From Mytilus galloprovincialis (taxonomy: Eukaryota > Mollusca > Bivalvia > Mytilida > Mytilidae): DNA of 64,000 nucleotides. The notes under the pieces were generated by a model. The model had not been told where the DNA came from and searched no databases. It saw only the letters and a program-made list of their open reading frames with translations. The position numbers and the translations under genes were made by a program. Location of the stretch: NCBI RefSeq assembly GCF_965363235.1, contig NC_134843.1:92165795-92229794 (forward strand), in the 5' to 3' direction. Below are positions 12,501 through 23,017 of this stretch, one piece after another (within the stretch, counting starts at the first letter, position 1; each line of letters begins with the position of its first letter).

Positions 12501-14957
12501 CAAAAAATGAAAAATGACGTCACATTTGAATGAATAAGATAGAATTAGGATTGATTTAAGATTAAATTTGAACTAAATACGGATATTGCATTTAATAACA
12601 ATGCACATTTTAATACTTATTAATAGCAAACTAAGGTAGCAATTAACTATATTATAAAGCTATGTCCGGTTTGTTTTGAATCTAACTTCAAACGTAAAAT
12701 ATCGTACTGATTACGTTGAACAAAATGAAATCTAATGAATGAATGCGGTGATAAATTTGTTTTAAACCATAACACATAGATGTAATAGAAAAGACGTCAA
12801 CACATTTGACAAAATCCGATGAGAATTACAAATATAACATTAAACATTTAAACTTAATATTAATGCTGAAAATTACAATTTACGACTCAGGGGATATTTT
12901 TATTTGTTTCAGTTAGGATTTCCATTTCACCAGCGCCGTTATATGGTATATATACATTTCCTAGTTGGTACGATATTATATAACTTTGTGTTTTAAATTA
13001 TGATTTGCATGATAGTGGTGAGCTGCTTACATTGAAGCCATTGTGCATAGAAGTGTGAATAGAAAAAATACGTCCCTTTGAAAGTTTTACAGACGCCATT
13101 TGATTTGATTAAACAGTTTGAAATATCTGTCGGAGATGACACGAACTATTTCACTAGTCGTATATACATCTCTGATTTGGATTTCACTAAATGCGACGTA
13201 TAACCAAATACTACTTTCAAAGAGTAACAATGCAAATGCCTAGCGTGGAGAAGGAACTGTTCTCCCAAAGCAACCCCGATGTTTATGTTCGTGTTTATTG
13301 AATTTTAGTTTTCTGCATACTGTTGTTATACTGCTGTGTTTCCCTTCGTTATAGTACTTACCATGCTGTTTTTTCTTCTCTTTGCCTTTTATTGCCCTTA
13401 AACGAGACTGTCACCAAAGTGAGAGGGTTAGCGCTATAAAACCAGGTTTAATGTACCATTTTCTACATTTGAAAATGCCTGTACCAAGTCAGGAATATGA
13501 CAGTTCTTGTCCATTCGTTTTTGATGCGTTTTGTTATTTAATTTTGCCATGTGATTATGGACTTTCCGAACTGATTTTCCACTAAGTTCAGTATTTTTGT
13601 GATCTTACTTTTTCCCCTGTTATTCATTCCTTAGGTCATTCATACTTATTTTCATTTTTAAACATTTGTATTGAACTTACCTCGATAAAAGATTATCATA
13701 TTTGAAAATTTGATACTTTATTCAATACAATATGCATACCGTGTTGTAGTCATGGAAATTTACTGTTGGTATGCCATTCTTGTATTTAGAAACATCACCA
13801 ATGATAGCAAGGACAGTTTTGTCGTCCGTATCATGTATAACATCCATATGTATTTCCCGACCCTGGTGATCAATTTCAATCAGATGATTTACCTACAGAA
13901 ATGAACAATAGCAGTGATTAAACAATAATAATTACATCACAAACAAACTATAACAGTTTTTTAAAAATTTTACAAGATTTGGTTTACATCATTCAGACAG
14001 ATTTTAAGAAGAAAACACTTCTTTAAGTTTAAAAAGCATTAACAAGTTCACTTTGTATCTCCTACACACTTCTAACATGAAAGGTGGAAGACAACCGATT
14101 TGTCCACGATAAGAATCATTTATGTAGGTAGTGAATTTTTATGTTTACAGCACATCTGCATGTTTTTGCATAACACTGGAAAACAATGATGTGTTGCTTT
14201 TTCTATGCGTATAATGGTCATATATAATATGTTGGCTTAACAGAAAAAAAAAGAAATGAAAGTGGCTTCGACATTTTTGTGATTGAAAACGTCATATTCG
14301 CTTGGTTTTACTTTGTATCAAATGGAATGATTACGGTTAATTTTTCTGAAATAAATAGTATATTAAAGCAATTTTCAGAATGTCTTCAGTTCACACTTCC
14401 TTCGAATCTTAAACGCAATATTATGTCATATTTCTTAAACATTCTCCAAATTATTAAGGTTTAAAAAATTACCAAAACTGCAGTTTTATAAAAAGGAAAT
14501 TTAATCCTTAAAAACTGAAAAAAGTACTGTCCAAAACAACGTCTAAGGTTTATAAGTAGTAACAATAGGACTAATTTCCTTATGCAAACAGGGACCTTAA
14601 CGCAATTTGTAATCTCAACATTCGCAATCATATACCAACACTTTTGTAATAGCTATATCCAGCTATCAAAAACTATTTGAGTTTGTAAATAGAAGTAACA
14701 TTGTTGCAAAACGCTTAAGTGTATACACTCATCACAAATATCTGCTTTCTAACGGGGTTCGCCAAACGGAGTTTCGTTTCCATAATATATATCGATGACG
14801 CTCGAATCTAAAAAGTTCATGGCCAAATCAAATGCAAGGTTGAGGAACATATCTGTTTTTTAAATGAATATTATCATAAAAAGAAAGTAATATTCACTCC
14901 AGGTGCAGTTTCCACGTACACAACCAACAGTATAGATAATGCCACTACAATTATCAT
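6436..14957 (-). CDS. BRICHOS-domain secreted precursor, copy B (one exon out of frame)
   Basis: Six minus-strand coding exons, each with GT..AG junctions: 14957..14898, 13892..13740, 10488..10399, 9997..9830, 7618..7595 and 6518..6436. They encode a signal peptide (MIIVVALSILLVVYVETAPG), a linker, a BRICHOS domain (HDYNT; KAC in exon 3; FCKDY in exon 4), a furin-type site RQKR, an 8-codon acidic micro-exon and a last exon with GNNWCVFSGC before the stop. Exon 4 is 168 bases against 169 in copy C. One base is missing just after the acceptor (GGTTTACC against GGTGTTAC), so the spliced frame would hit a stop ten codons into exon 4. All splice sites, the promoter and the downstream exons are otherwise intact and almost identical to copy C. 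The copy is therefore either a young pseudogene or carries a sequencing or assembly error. Its introns hold a Tc1-like transposon and several repeats that are absent from copy C. Confidence 0.75.
6548..6742. repeat. 51-bp tandem repeat in copy B intron 5
   Basis: About four imperfect units of roughly 51 bp, each containing ACACAATTAGGAGAACATAT and ACACTCAGCACAA. The matching place in copy C (about 23,038-23,090) has a single unit, so the array expanded after the duplication. Confidence 0.75.
6805..6965 (-). repeat. Interspersed SINE-like repeat (CGCGTTTCGTCTAC family)
   Basis: Contains ACGCCAGACGCGCGTTTCGT and AGACTCATCAGTGACGCTC, followed by AAGTTGAAGAGCATTAAGGA. The same block recurs at 12,080-12,195, 18,695-18,812, 21,215-21,370, 26,025-26,215 and 61,190-61,345, in both orientations. 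It has no coding capacity. It sits in intron 5 of copy B. Confidence 0.7.
7595..7618 (-). CDS. Copy B micro-exon 5 (24 nt)
   Basis: Acceptor TTTTCAATGCAG and donor GTAAGT frame 24 bases. In phase 1 these encode GAEENVQE plus the first base of the next codon. The counterpart in copy C is 24434..24411 (EAAEIVQD), with the same length and phase. It joins the RQKR site to the cysteine-bearing last exon. An exon this short is easily missed by gene finders. Confidence 0.68.
7833..9130 (-). mobile_element. Tc1/mariner-like DNA transposon, degenerate
   Basis: The element has 30-bp terminal inverted repeats (7833..7862 and 9101..9130) with one mismatch, ending in TA and containing AAAAGTATTGCAACACC. 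At about 1.3 kb it has the usual length of a Tc1 element. The minus strand keeps pieces of a transposase: an HTH-like stretch (VGHHHSTISRF) near 8,770, NVLDRLIATGYRAIRP near 8,530, and the C-terminal hallmark WSDRSPDLNHIEHILD near 8,350, followed by GRKVRER. Stops interrupt the frame, so it is inactive. It lies in intron 4 of BRICHOS copy B. The corresponding place in copy C (about 24,640-24,665) has no insertion. Confidence 0.85.
9265..9715. repeat. ~450-bp insertion shared with the macin locus
   Basis: Present in copy B intron 4 but absent from the aligned place in copy C, where the flanks (GCTGTGTTCTAT and TAAATACATTTTA) are almost adjacent near 24,780-24,815. Pieces in the same order occur at 53,745-53,890 and 54,495-54,590, including ATGAATAACTGCAGT, AAACAGAATAAT and AGTGGTAAATTTAGAAAATG. 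It has no coding potential and is probably a non-autonomous mobile element. Confidence 0.55.
11245..11389. repeat. Foldback (inverted repeat) in copy B intron 2
   Basis: Two arms of about 63 bp (11245..11307 and the reverse complement ending at 11389) surround a loop of about 20 bases. The arms contain TCTAGAGGTTATTGATGTG and differ by about one substitution and one indel, so the structure is recent or maintained. It could be a MITE or foldback element. Confidence 0.8.
11521..12195 (-). repeat. ~675-bp interspersed repeat, copy 1
   Basis: Runs from AAATAAAGGCAACAGTAG through ACTTGGTACAGGACATTTTT to the CGTTTCGTCTAC-type end block. It is almost identical to 18,139..18,812, and an older copy lies in the opposite orientation at 21,215..21,750. 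It sits in intron 2 of BRICHOS copy B. The short frames inside it are shared by all copies and have no known domain. Confidence 0.8.
13380..13625 (+). repeat. Interspersed repeat fragment (CTGTACCAAGTCAGGA family)
   Basis: Contains CAAAGTGAGAGGGTTAGCG, CCTGTACCAAGTCAGGAATA and a TTATGGACTTTCCG...TTTTTGTGATCTTACTTTTT tail. A diverged copy lies at 63,525-63,710. It ends shortly before exon 2 of copy B. No protein domain is recognised. Confidence 0.55.
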
Positions 14958-15169
14958 TATTCCGAAGAGTTTAATAGTCCGTAACTAAAAACATATTGAA
15001 ATATTTGTCATATTTATATAATGAAGCAAAAGCATATATATCATTGTCTATTCGGAAATACAACTTAGTTTAGATAAATATAATTTCGACTTATGTTTAC
15101 TTACAGTGAATGTATTTGCTAAAGCAATCTCTTTTCCAAACAATATGATATGTCTATTAAGAGTTGCTC

Positions 15170-15176
15170 TTTTATA
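15170..15176 (-). promoter_or_regulatory. TATA box of BRICHOS copy B
   Basis: TATAAAA within GGCATATAAAAGAGC on the minus strand. A 5' UTR exon follows and ends at 15,105 with donor GTAAGT. About 110 bases upstream of the box are closely similar to copy A, including a block reading TAATTGCGTCGT. Confidence 0.65.
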
Positions 15177-18138
15177 TGCCCCTCAAACCGGGTTTTAAAG
15201 TTTTCAGAAAGTTTATTTTTAATCGTTCTTTTAATTTCATGTTGTTTTTCGACGACGCAATTAAGAATTTAGGTTCTGTTTGTAAGCTCGCATGGATATA
15301 GAATACATGTTGTTTATACCTTCACAAAAGTTTGTAAATAAATAGTACACCCAATGACACACAAAGTGCTTAAACTAACATGCGGAAGCAATTTATAAGC
15401 TAACATTGAATGAAAAGTCACCGAAAACATATGGGAAATTCGATGCAAGGATTTGTACTTTTAACATTCTGTCTGATACGCTTATGACATCATACTCTGT
15501 TTTAACTTCAAAGAAGGGATTGAAAATATATTTAATGTATGGTGTATGAAACAGCAACAAAAATACAAAATAAAAACACACATCTAATTGGCACCATGTA
15601 GTCTAAAGTTAATATTTTTTCTATAAATATTTGATTTTTGCTCCATTTTTACTGTATGATTTATTCTAAAATTAATAAAATTTATGATACACAATATCAT
15701 CTGATTTGAATAAATAAAATGATAATGATTTTCATCTGAGGCACCTGAAATAAATCCAGTTTTGTAATCGGTTCTATTTATATGTGTTGTTTACAGTTTA
15801 TCTTTTCGTCGTCTGTCGTATTCTGCCATCATATGTAAGGGTATCTTCTACTCATAAAAGTTGAATGTCCCTTTCATTTTCCCTGCCTCTTTTTATCATC
15901 ATGTATAGGATAACAATAACAAAAAAAAAAAAACATTAAGTCGAAATGTAGCATAAAAAATAGGTATAAAATGTTGCATACCCTTACCAAAACATAATTG
16001 ATACCATTGAAAATTGATTAGTTTATAGAAATAAGGTAAAAGATACACTTGATGATTTTTTATAATGAAAGATTATAAATGATATTTGATGGATAATTTC
16101 AATACCACATTGCCCCAATGCCACTCATGAAATTCAAAACATTATATTATACCAACGCAGCTTTGTGGATGTGCAGTATGTATTTTTATTTACTAAGGGA
16201 AATAAGTAGAATAACAAAAATATCGATATCGAATGAAACATTCAAATTGGAAAGTTACTTAACAAATGGCAAAATCAAAAGCTCGAATACACCAAACGAC
16301 AAGAAAACATATTCACTAAATAAATAAATCATTGTAGAAATACTGTTAGTCTGCTTTTGTTTATTTTTTGTAATTTTCATTGCTTCATTGTTTTATGTTG
16401 AAAGGAAGATCGACGAATAACATGTCTATGAACGTGTAAACAACACTATTCACTTAACCTTTTTTTCTGCAAAATTCTACTGATGGAAAATATTGCGTCA
16501 TTTTTATAATAGCTTGTCTACAAAATTAAGCAGACTAAAATACATAGGAATAACAATCCTGTAGCAACGTCGGCGTAAAATGTTTTGTAGAAAGTTTTCT
16601 TTTTTAGAGGATAAAGGGTCTGCAGGATTCATATTTAGTATTAGAAGGCTTGTATTACGAATTGCTCTTCTTTCATATGGCCATTGTTATCGACCTCGTT
16701 GTTTTACTTTAGCGACTGCTGTCATGTGAATTTTTCACTTTTTATGAGCAATAGGATAACTATCTGTGTTATATGAGTTTCTTGCAACTTCTACATATCA
16801 ATCAGACAGGACTCAATGAATCTCGACCTCATTCCATGGATCAATAATCAGGTTTAAAATTACGTGATTATGTCCGTTTATCAGATATCATAAGCAGTCG
16901 GCCAACGTTATATGGTGTATGGAATGATTGTAAGGTTTAGATGTCAGCATGACAGGTTTCATATGACCTTGACCTCATTTCCATAGTTTTTTTTTGATTG
17001 AGTTAAACCTTCCAATTGATATTTTATCGTGTGTTTTTCTATGTTGTGATGTTATACTATTGTCTTAGAAAAAGGGAGAAGGTTTGTTACCATTAAAACG
17101 TTTAATCCATCTGCAAATGTTTGCACCTGTCGTAAGTCAGGAATCTGATGTACAGTAGTTGTCGTTTGTTTATGTAATTTATACGTGTTTCTCGTTTTTT
17201 ATATAGATTAGATCGTTGGTTTTCTCGTTTGAATGGTTTTCACTAGTAATTGAGGGGCCCTTTATAGCTTGTTGTTCGGTTTGAGCCAAGGATCCGTGTT
17301 GAAAGCCGTACCTTGACCTATAATGATTTGCTTTTATAATTTGTTACTTGGATGGAAAGTTGTCTCATTGGCACTCATACCACGTCTTCCTATATCTATT
17401 AATTAGTCAATGTTAAGTGTTTGTGTTTTGGTTTGTATTTCAAATACTATAAAAAATGTGACAACTTTGTTTGGTGTATGGATAGATAAACTCATATGAA
17501 ATGATTGCAAGGTGAACATGTCTGTCTGGAGGGTACTATCTCTCCGTGACCTCGTTTTTATGGTTCATTGGCCAATGTTAAGTTTCTGCAGTTAGGTTCT
17601 CTTTTCATATAGCATTATTAATATGTGAACTATATTTGGTGTATGGTATGATAGTAGCTTTCATCTAACCTAGCTTTGACCTTATTTTCAAGGTTTATTT
17701 GCCAATGTTTCGTTTTCATTCTTAATATCAATAAGAAGAGGTGGCATGAATGCCAATGAGACAACTCTCCACCCCAAGTCACAATGTATAAAAAGTTAAC
17801 AGTTACATGTCAAAGTACGTTCCTTCAACACGGAGCCTTGGCTCACACCGAACAGCAAGCAATTCCGTTTCTTAGTTACGTTAAGCAACATGACAACTTT
17901 ATGTGGTGCATGAATTATTGTAAGGTGTACCTGTCTTTCTGGTAGGCTTTAACTAACCATGGCCTTATTCAAAAGATCATTGATAATGTTAAGTTGATTT
18001 GATACTTGTAATAAAACCTTAATGTTTAGACCTCGGAAATTGAATCAATCATGATAGGTAAACAAGGCGACACATTTCAGCGTTTGCTCTCTTGTGTAAA
18101 CTATTAATTTCTTTGTATGCTGACATCGCACCAATGCA

Positions 18139-18812
18139 AAATAAAGGCAACAGTAGTATACCGCTGTTCAAACTCATAAATCCATGTACAAAAAACAAAA
18201 TCGGGGTAACATACTAAAACTGAGGAAAACGTATTAAATATAAGAGGAGAACAACGACACAACACTACAATGTAACACACACAGAAACGGACCAAGCATC
18301 AGAAAAAATCCCCCGAGAATAATAAATATAACATCAAAACCAAATACGTGAATTTGGGATAGACAAGTACCGTGACACGTCTTATCGCAATGTGAATTTA
18401 CACTAAAAAATAAGAGAAAACAAACGACGCAACGTTAAAATGTAACACACACAGAAACGAACTATAATATAACAATGGCCATATTCCTGACTTGGTACAG
18501 GACATTTTTAACAGGACAAAATGGTGGGTTGAACCTGGTTTTGTGACATGCCAAACCTCCCTCTTTTATAGCCATGTGAAATATAACATTAAAATGACAA
18601 CTCAACACCACAGGACTACAATATAAATAAATTGGAGAACACAATCGACAAAGAAACACACAAACAACAGCCAACAAAAGGCAACAAGTTCAAAATTTTA
18701 ATACGCCAGAAGTGCATTTTTCCACACAAGATTTACTAGTGACGCCCAGATACAAAAGTTTGAAAGCCGAAACAAGCACAAAGTCGAACAGCATCGAAAA
18801 CCAAAAGATCAA
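18139..18812 (-). repeat. ~675-bp interspersed repeat, copy 2
   Basis: Nearly identical over its length to 11,521..12,195. The flanks outside differ (CACCAATGCA before, ATTCACGTTC after), so it is an independent insertion and not part of the tandem gene duplication. Confidence 0.8.
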
Positions 18813-21214
18813 AACATTCACGTTCTTCTTTGTGGGTAATAAGTGTTTGATCTGACGGACATATCAAAAGGACATGTCATTATTCATTCAAGGGAATCAT
18901 CTTTATTTTTTTTTCTTGAAACTGAGGTGAGCTTGACAATGAGATAAATATTTTTGTTAATTATTCCGAATTCAGGGTATCAAAAGAAAAACAGTGTTTA
19001 AATATCACATTGAACCTTTTGAACCATGTTGAACTTTGATGTATATTTAGTTATATTCAGATAAGAGTAACATCTTGTTAAATGAAGATACTACACATGA
19101 ATAATTCTATTGAAAGGGCGAATTCTTTTAAAAACGATCCAACATTTTTTTTTACTTTTAGGAGATTTTTTAAAAACTTTTTCCCCACATGTTATGCTGC
19201 GTCCTAAATTAAAAGATCCTCGATTCAAACCTGCGACTATAGTCGGATAAAAAAATGTCAAGCCAAGAAAATTGTGAAACAATTCAGTTGAAAAAACTTA
19301 CGGCCTTATTTATAACTTAACAATTTACAGAAAACAAATATGACAGACATGAACCAACGACAATCACAGAATAACAGGCTCCTGACTTTGGACAGGCACA
19401 AAAAGAATGAGGCGGGACTAAACATGTTTGTGAGAGCTCGACCCTCTCTCTTATCTCGGACAGTGGTGTTACGGCACGACATAAGATCAAACTCTAAAAA
19501 CCAGTTGTAATAGGCTTAACTCAAACGATCACTACGAAGCACAACAATAACTAACATTAAAACAATAGACACAAAGCGTCGAAATAAGCGTACTGGTAAC
19601 TGAAAGCTAGTTAAAAGCCAATAACAACTAATAAATAAATCTATCTATCAATCAATCATTACACATCCAATGCATTTAGTGTTAAAATGTCATAAAAAAA
19701 CTGAGAAACACACGACCTTGTGCGATGCGAAACTATAAGCAAACATTATCGACAGGATATAGGATCTTTAGTTATCATTGATGTACATGATAATATAGCA
19801 AAATATTTAGTTATGTTTTAATTTGTTTAATTTTATATTTTACTACTGTTTTAAATATATAACCTTTAAGATAAGTTTATTTAAAGGATCAATTAGTTAA
19901 CATGGATCGTATTTAAATTCCCGGGCTTGATAAACAACATCGCCATAAAAACTAGGATGTGTTTCCCGGTATAACTCTTTGCATTGCGCCTTAGTATTTG
20001 TCAAAATCAAGTTATTTGTATGTTAATCTGTTTGTTTTATTCAATATTTGGCTTGCGAAACAAAGAGATATCGGAAAAAAATTCTAAAACTATCTATTTC
20101 TATTGGCAAAATAAAAGTGTTGTACTTAGAAAAGGTTCCGATATCTATGGTTGGGACAAGTGTCAAACTATTATATTGATCTTTGATTTGAGGTCAAGAT
20201 TATACACTTCCAATAGCTTCCAGTAGCATGTTGTTTTTTTTTATTTCCTTTCATCGTTCGTTAATTGTTACCACAAGTTTTCATTTTAAAATACATGTTT
20301 TTGTTTTTTTTAAATTATAATGTAAAATCGTATTAAAAGGACAGTTAATGTAGATAGTTTAAGAGATACAATACGTTGATTATTGTGTTACATACTGAAT
20401 ATTACTATATTTTATGATGTAAATAAATTTTTTCAGTTGCCAATCAACATGTTAGAATTTTTACCGCATTTGAGAATATACACAAACATAGAATACAAGA
20501 AAAAAATAATTGGACATTTTCAATATTTTTTGTCTCTCCATATGCCCGTAGGCATCAACGCATCACATTTTTCGTCCGATAAAAGGATTACACGATTTAA
20601 AAATTTGAAAGAACCAGGTCTTCCGTCACAAATTATGCATATATGCGTCCTGTTCATGCATTAATTGTGCCTACACTTGTTAGTTATTATACTTGTGGTC
20701 AAAAAGTGTACGGAAAAGAGTTAACTACAATTTTAAACGTTAATTACCTGTACCTTATCTACAAGGTTTTTTATTGATGTGTTTGAATATTATGAAAATA
20801 GTTTTGAGTTGGGATACAATCTTGGGCTAATGTCAACCAGTAGCGGTATCGACTTGTAAATGAAATTAACGTGATAAATGTCGTGCGTCCGAACCGCTTT
20901 TATTTATTTACCTTCATCAGGAACGCTCAAACCCCAACATTTGAAAGCCAAATGATGTACGAGACCTATATATGTTACAAGCTATATGACAAAAATCGTA
21001 AATAGCTTGAAACGTGACAATTAACTCGGCTGTGTATTTTTATATGCTGGTTTAGGTTGTTTTATGTAATGTTTCTGTTTTTATTCTGTAGTTAGTCACC
21101 ACTTCGGTTTGATCATGTATATCTTTTATATTTCATTTTATAAGATTCGCTGTTTGCAAAAGTATTGATTATCAAAAAGAATAAAGATGTTCTTATTTCA
21201 GGCAGAATACCCTA

Positions 21215-21750
21215 GCCGTATTGTGCACAACTTTTTGGAAATTTTGGTACTCAGTGCTCTTCAACTTTGTACTTGTTTTGGCTTTCGAACTTTTTTCATC
21301 TGAGCGTCACTGGTTAGTCTTGTGTGGACGAAACGCACGTCTGACGTATTAAATTTTAAACCTGGTACCTTTTGTTATCTAATATTCGTGTGTTTCTCTG
21401 TCCTATATGTTCTCCCATTTATTTGTATTGTAGTCCTGTCATGCAATGTTGTCATTTTAATGTTATATTTAACATTGGCATAAAACGGGAAGTTTGGCAT
21501 ACCACAAAACCAGGTTCAACCCACTATTTTTTTCTTAAAATGTCCTGTACCAAGTCAGGAAAATGGCCATTGTTGTATTATAGTTAGTTTCTATGTTTGT
21601 TACATTTTAATATTGTGTTTCTGTTGTGTCGTAGTTCTCGTCTTATATTTGATGCGTTTCTCTCAGTTTTAGTTTGTTACCCGGATTTATTTTTTTCTCA
21701 ATCGATTAATGAAATTTCGAACAGCAGTATACTACTGTTGCCTTTAATTA
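21215..21750 (+). repeat. Diverged, inverted member of the 675-bp repeat family
   Basis: Begins with the GTGTGGACGAAACGCACGTC end block and runs to GCAGTATACTACTGTTGCC, the reverse order of the copies at 11,521 and 18,139. Many substitutions mark it as older. Confidence 0.7.
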
Positions 21751-22559
21751 TTCCAGTAGGAAGCCGAAAAGCATTACATTTTTAGAGACAAAATTCATTT
21801 TTTTTAAAGCCAACTTAATCCTTTTTTGACAACCGGGAATCTTTATTTCTTTATCCTCCCCCTTTTGATATTTTTGTAACTGTTTTGCATTTATGATAAG
21901 TAAACAAATAAATAAACATATCTTGTATAAAGATATAATGAAATCCATAAAGTCATGCTAGTATGAAATCTTTGGTTTTTATTGTTTAAAACAGAATATT
22001 CCAGTTGGATTTCTTAATCTGAAGTAACAAATATAAGCTGTCAAGTTGTAAATTCTTTTGATTATATTTACAGTTGTGACGTAGAGCTAGGAAACCGACA
22101 TCGTTAAAAGAAAAAAAATGTTTTTTACTGGTTTGATAGAACAAAAAAAGATGTAACAACAATGATAAGATAGGTCTGCATTTGGTGAAAGTCAAAGGTT
22201 CTTCCCTAAGGCTTGTTGAGCTAAAGGATCCAGATGGATAAATTCACGGAAGGCCTTCAACAATGTTGGTTTTTTAACCATCTTTTAATTGTACTTAGGC
22301 ATAATTTGTTCTGGTCTGGGCGTCCGTCTGTCGAAATATAAGTACACAATTTCATATGATGTGAACTTTTTAAAATCATATTTCATATTACAGTTTTAGC
22401 CCAGCTTTACAGTTTTTCTGAACATAGGAATGTTGCACGTGCATTTTTATGTTAAAATTTTTGTAAAGTTAGTTTACCAAAAAGTTATGTTCACATCAAC
22501 TTGAAACTTAATACATTTATGAACAATAATGGAAGATAAACGAATAATATGCAGTATTC

Positions 22560-22565
22560 TTTATT
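22560..22565 (-). terminator. Poly(A) signal of BRICHOS copy C
   Basis: AATAAA on the minus strand, about 370 bases after the copy C stop, in a block conserved with copy B (6,128-6,133). Confidence 0.5.
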
Positions 22566-22934
22566 TCTTTCAATTATACACATGAAGTATATATATATAT
22601 TTACAGATCTAACATTGTTGGGTTGATGTTTAGACGAGTTGTATATATATATATATACACACATACATTTGAATACCAATTTTGTTTAATGGTTTTCGAT
22701 AGACATTAAAGTCGTCATAGAGTATTTTACTATTACTCCATATCAAGTCCGACGACTCGGAATATTTATCAAACTGTTGCCAAAATGTTTCCCTTTGGGT
22801 CATCTATATAGCTTTGTATGGATCATTTCACAAGAAAATTAATTTATATTCATGTATCAAATATATCAAATCATTCTTCGAAAATTTAATGTTCTTTACG
22901 TTGATTACAACTCAAAACATAATCATAATTAACG

Positions 22935-23017
22935 TTATATTTCAGCTGCGTCAAGGGCGGCATTAAATGCTGCTAATTCAAACGAACAGCTGGAAAATAC
23001 ACACCAGTTGTTGGCAA
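22935..23017 (-). CDS. Copy C last exon: acidic C-terminal peptide with C-x4-C ring
   Basis: 83 bases after acceptor TTTTTATAG, ending in TAA. It encodes (I)ANNWCVFSSC and then SFELAAFNAALDAAEI. With the micro-exon residues EAAEIVQD, the peptide after RQKR would be 35 residues with Glu and Asp but no Lys or Arg. The segment after Cys176 alternates hydrophobic and small residues in a pattern that would suit an amphipathic helix. This is unlike the cationic beta-hairpins of annelid BRICHOS antimicrobial precursors, so a toxin-like membrane action should not be assumed. Confidence 0.78.

Larger units (their letters stand above)
15180..22555. other. Spacer between copies B and C, repeats only
   Basis: I see no gene here. 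To about 16,440 it is colinear with the flank of copy A. At 16,990-17,395 is a plus-strand repeat with GGATGGAAAGTTGTCTCATT that is also present at 44,085-44,345. At 17,725-17,960 is a block shared with 4,190-4,420. At 18,139-18,812 is the 675-bp repeat. At 19,330-19,660 is a diverged copy of the repeat seen in full at 53,905. At 21,215-21,750 is an inverted, older 675-bp family member. Confidence 0.6.
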
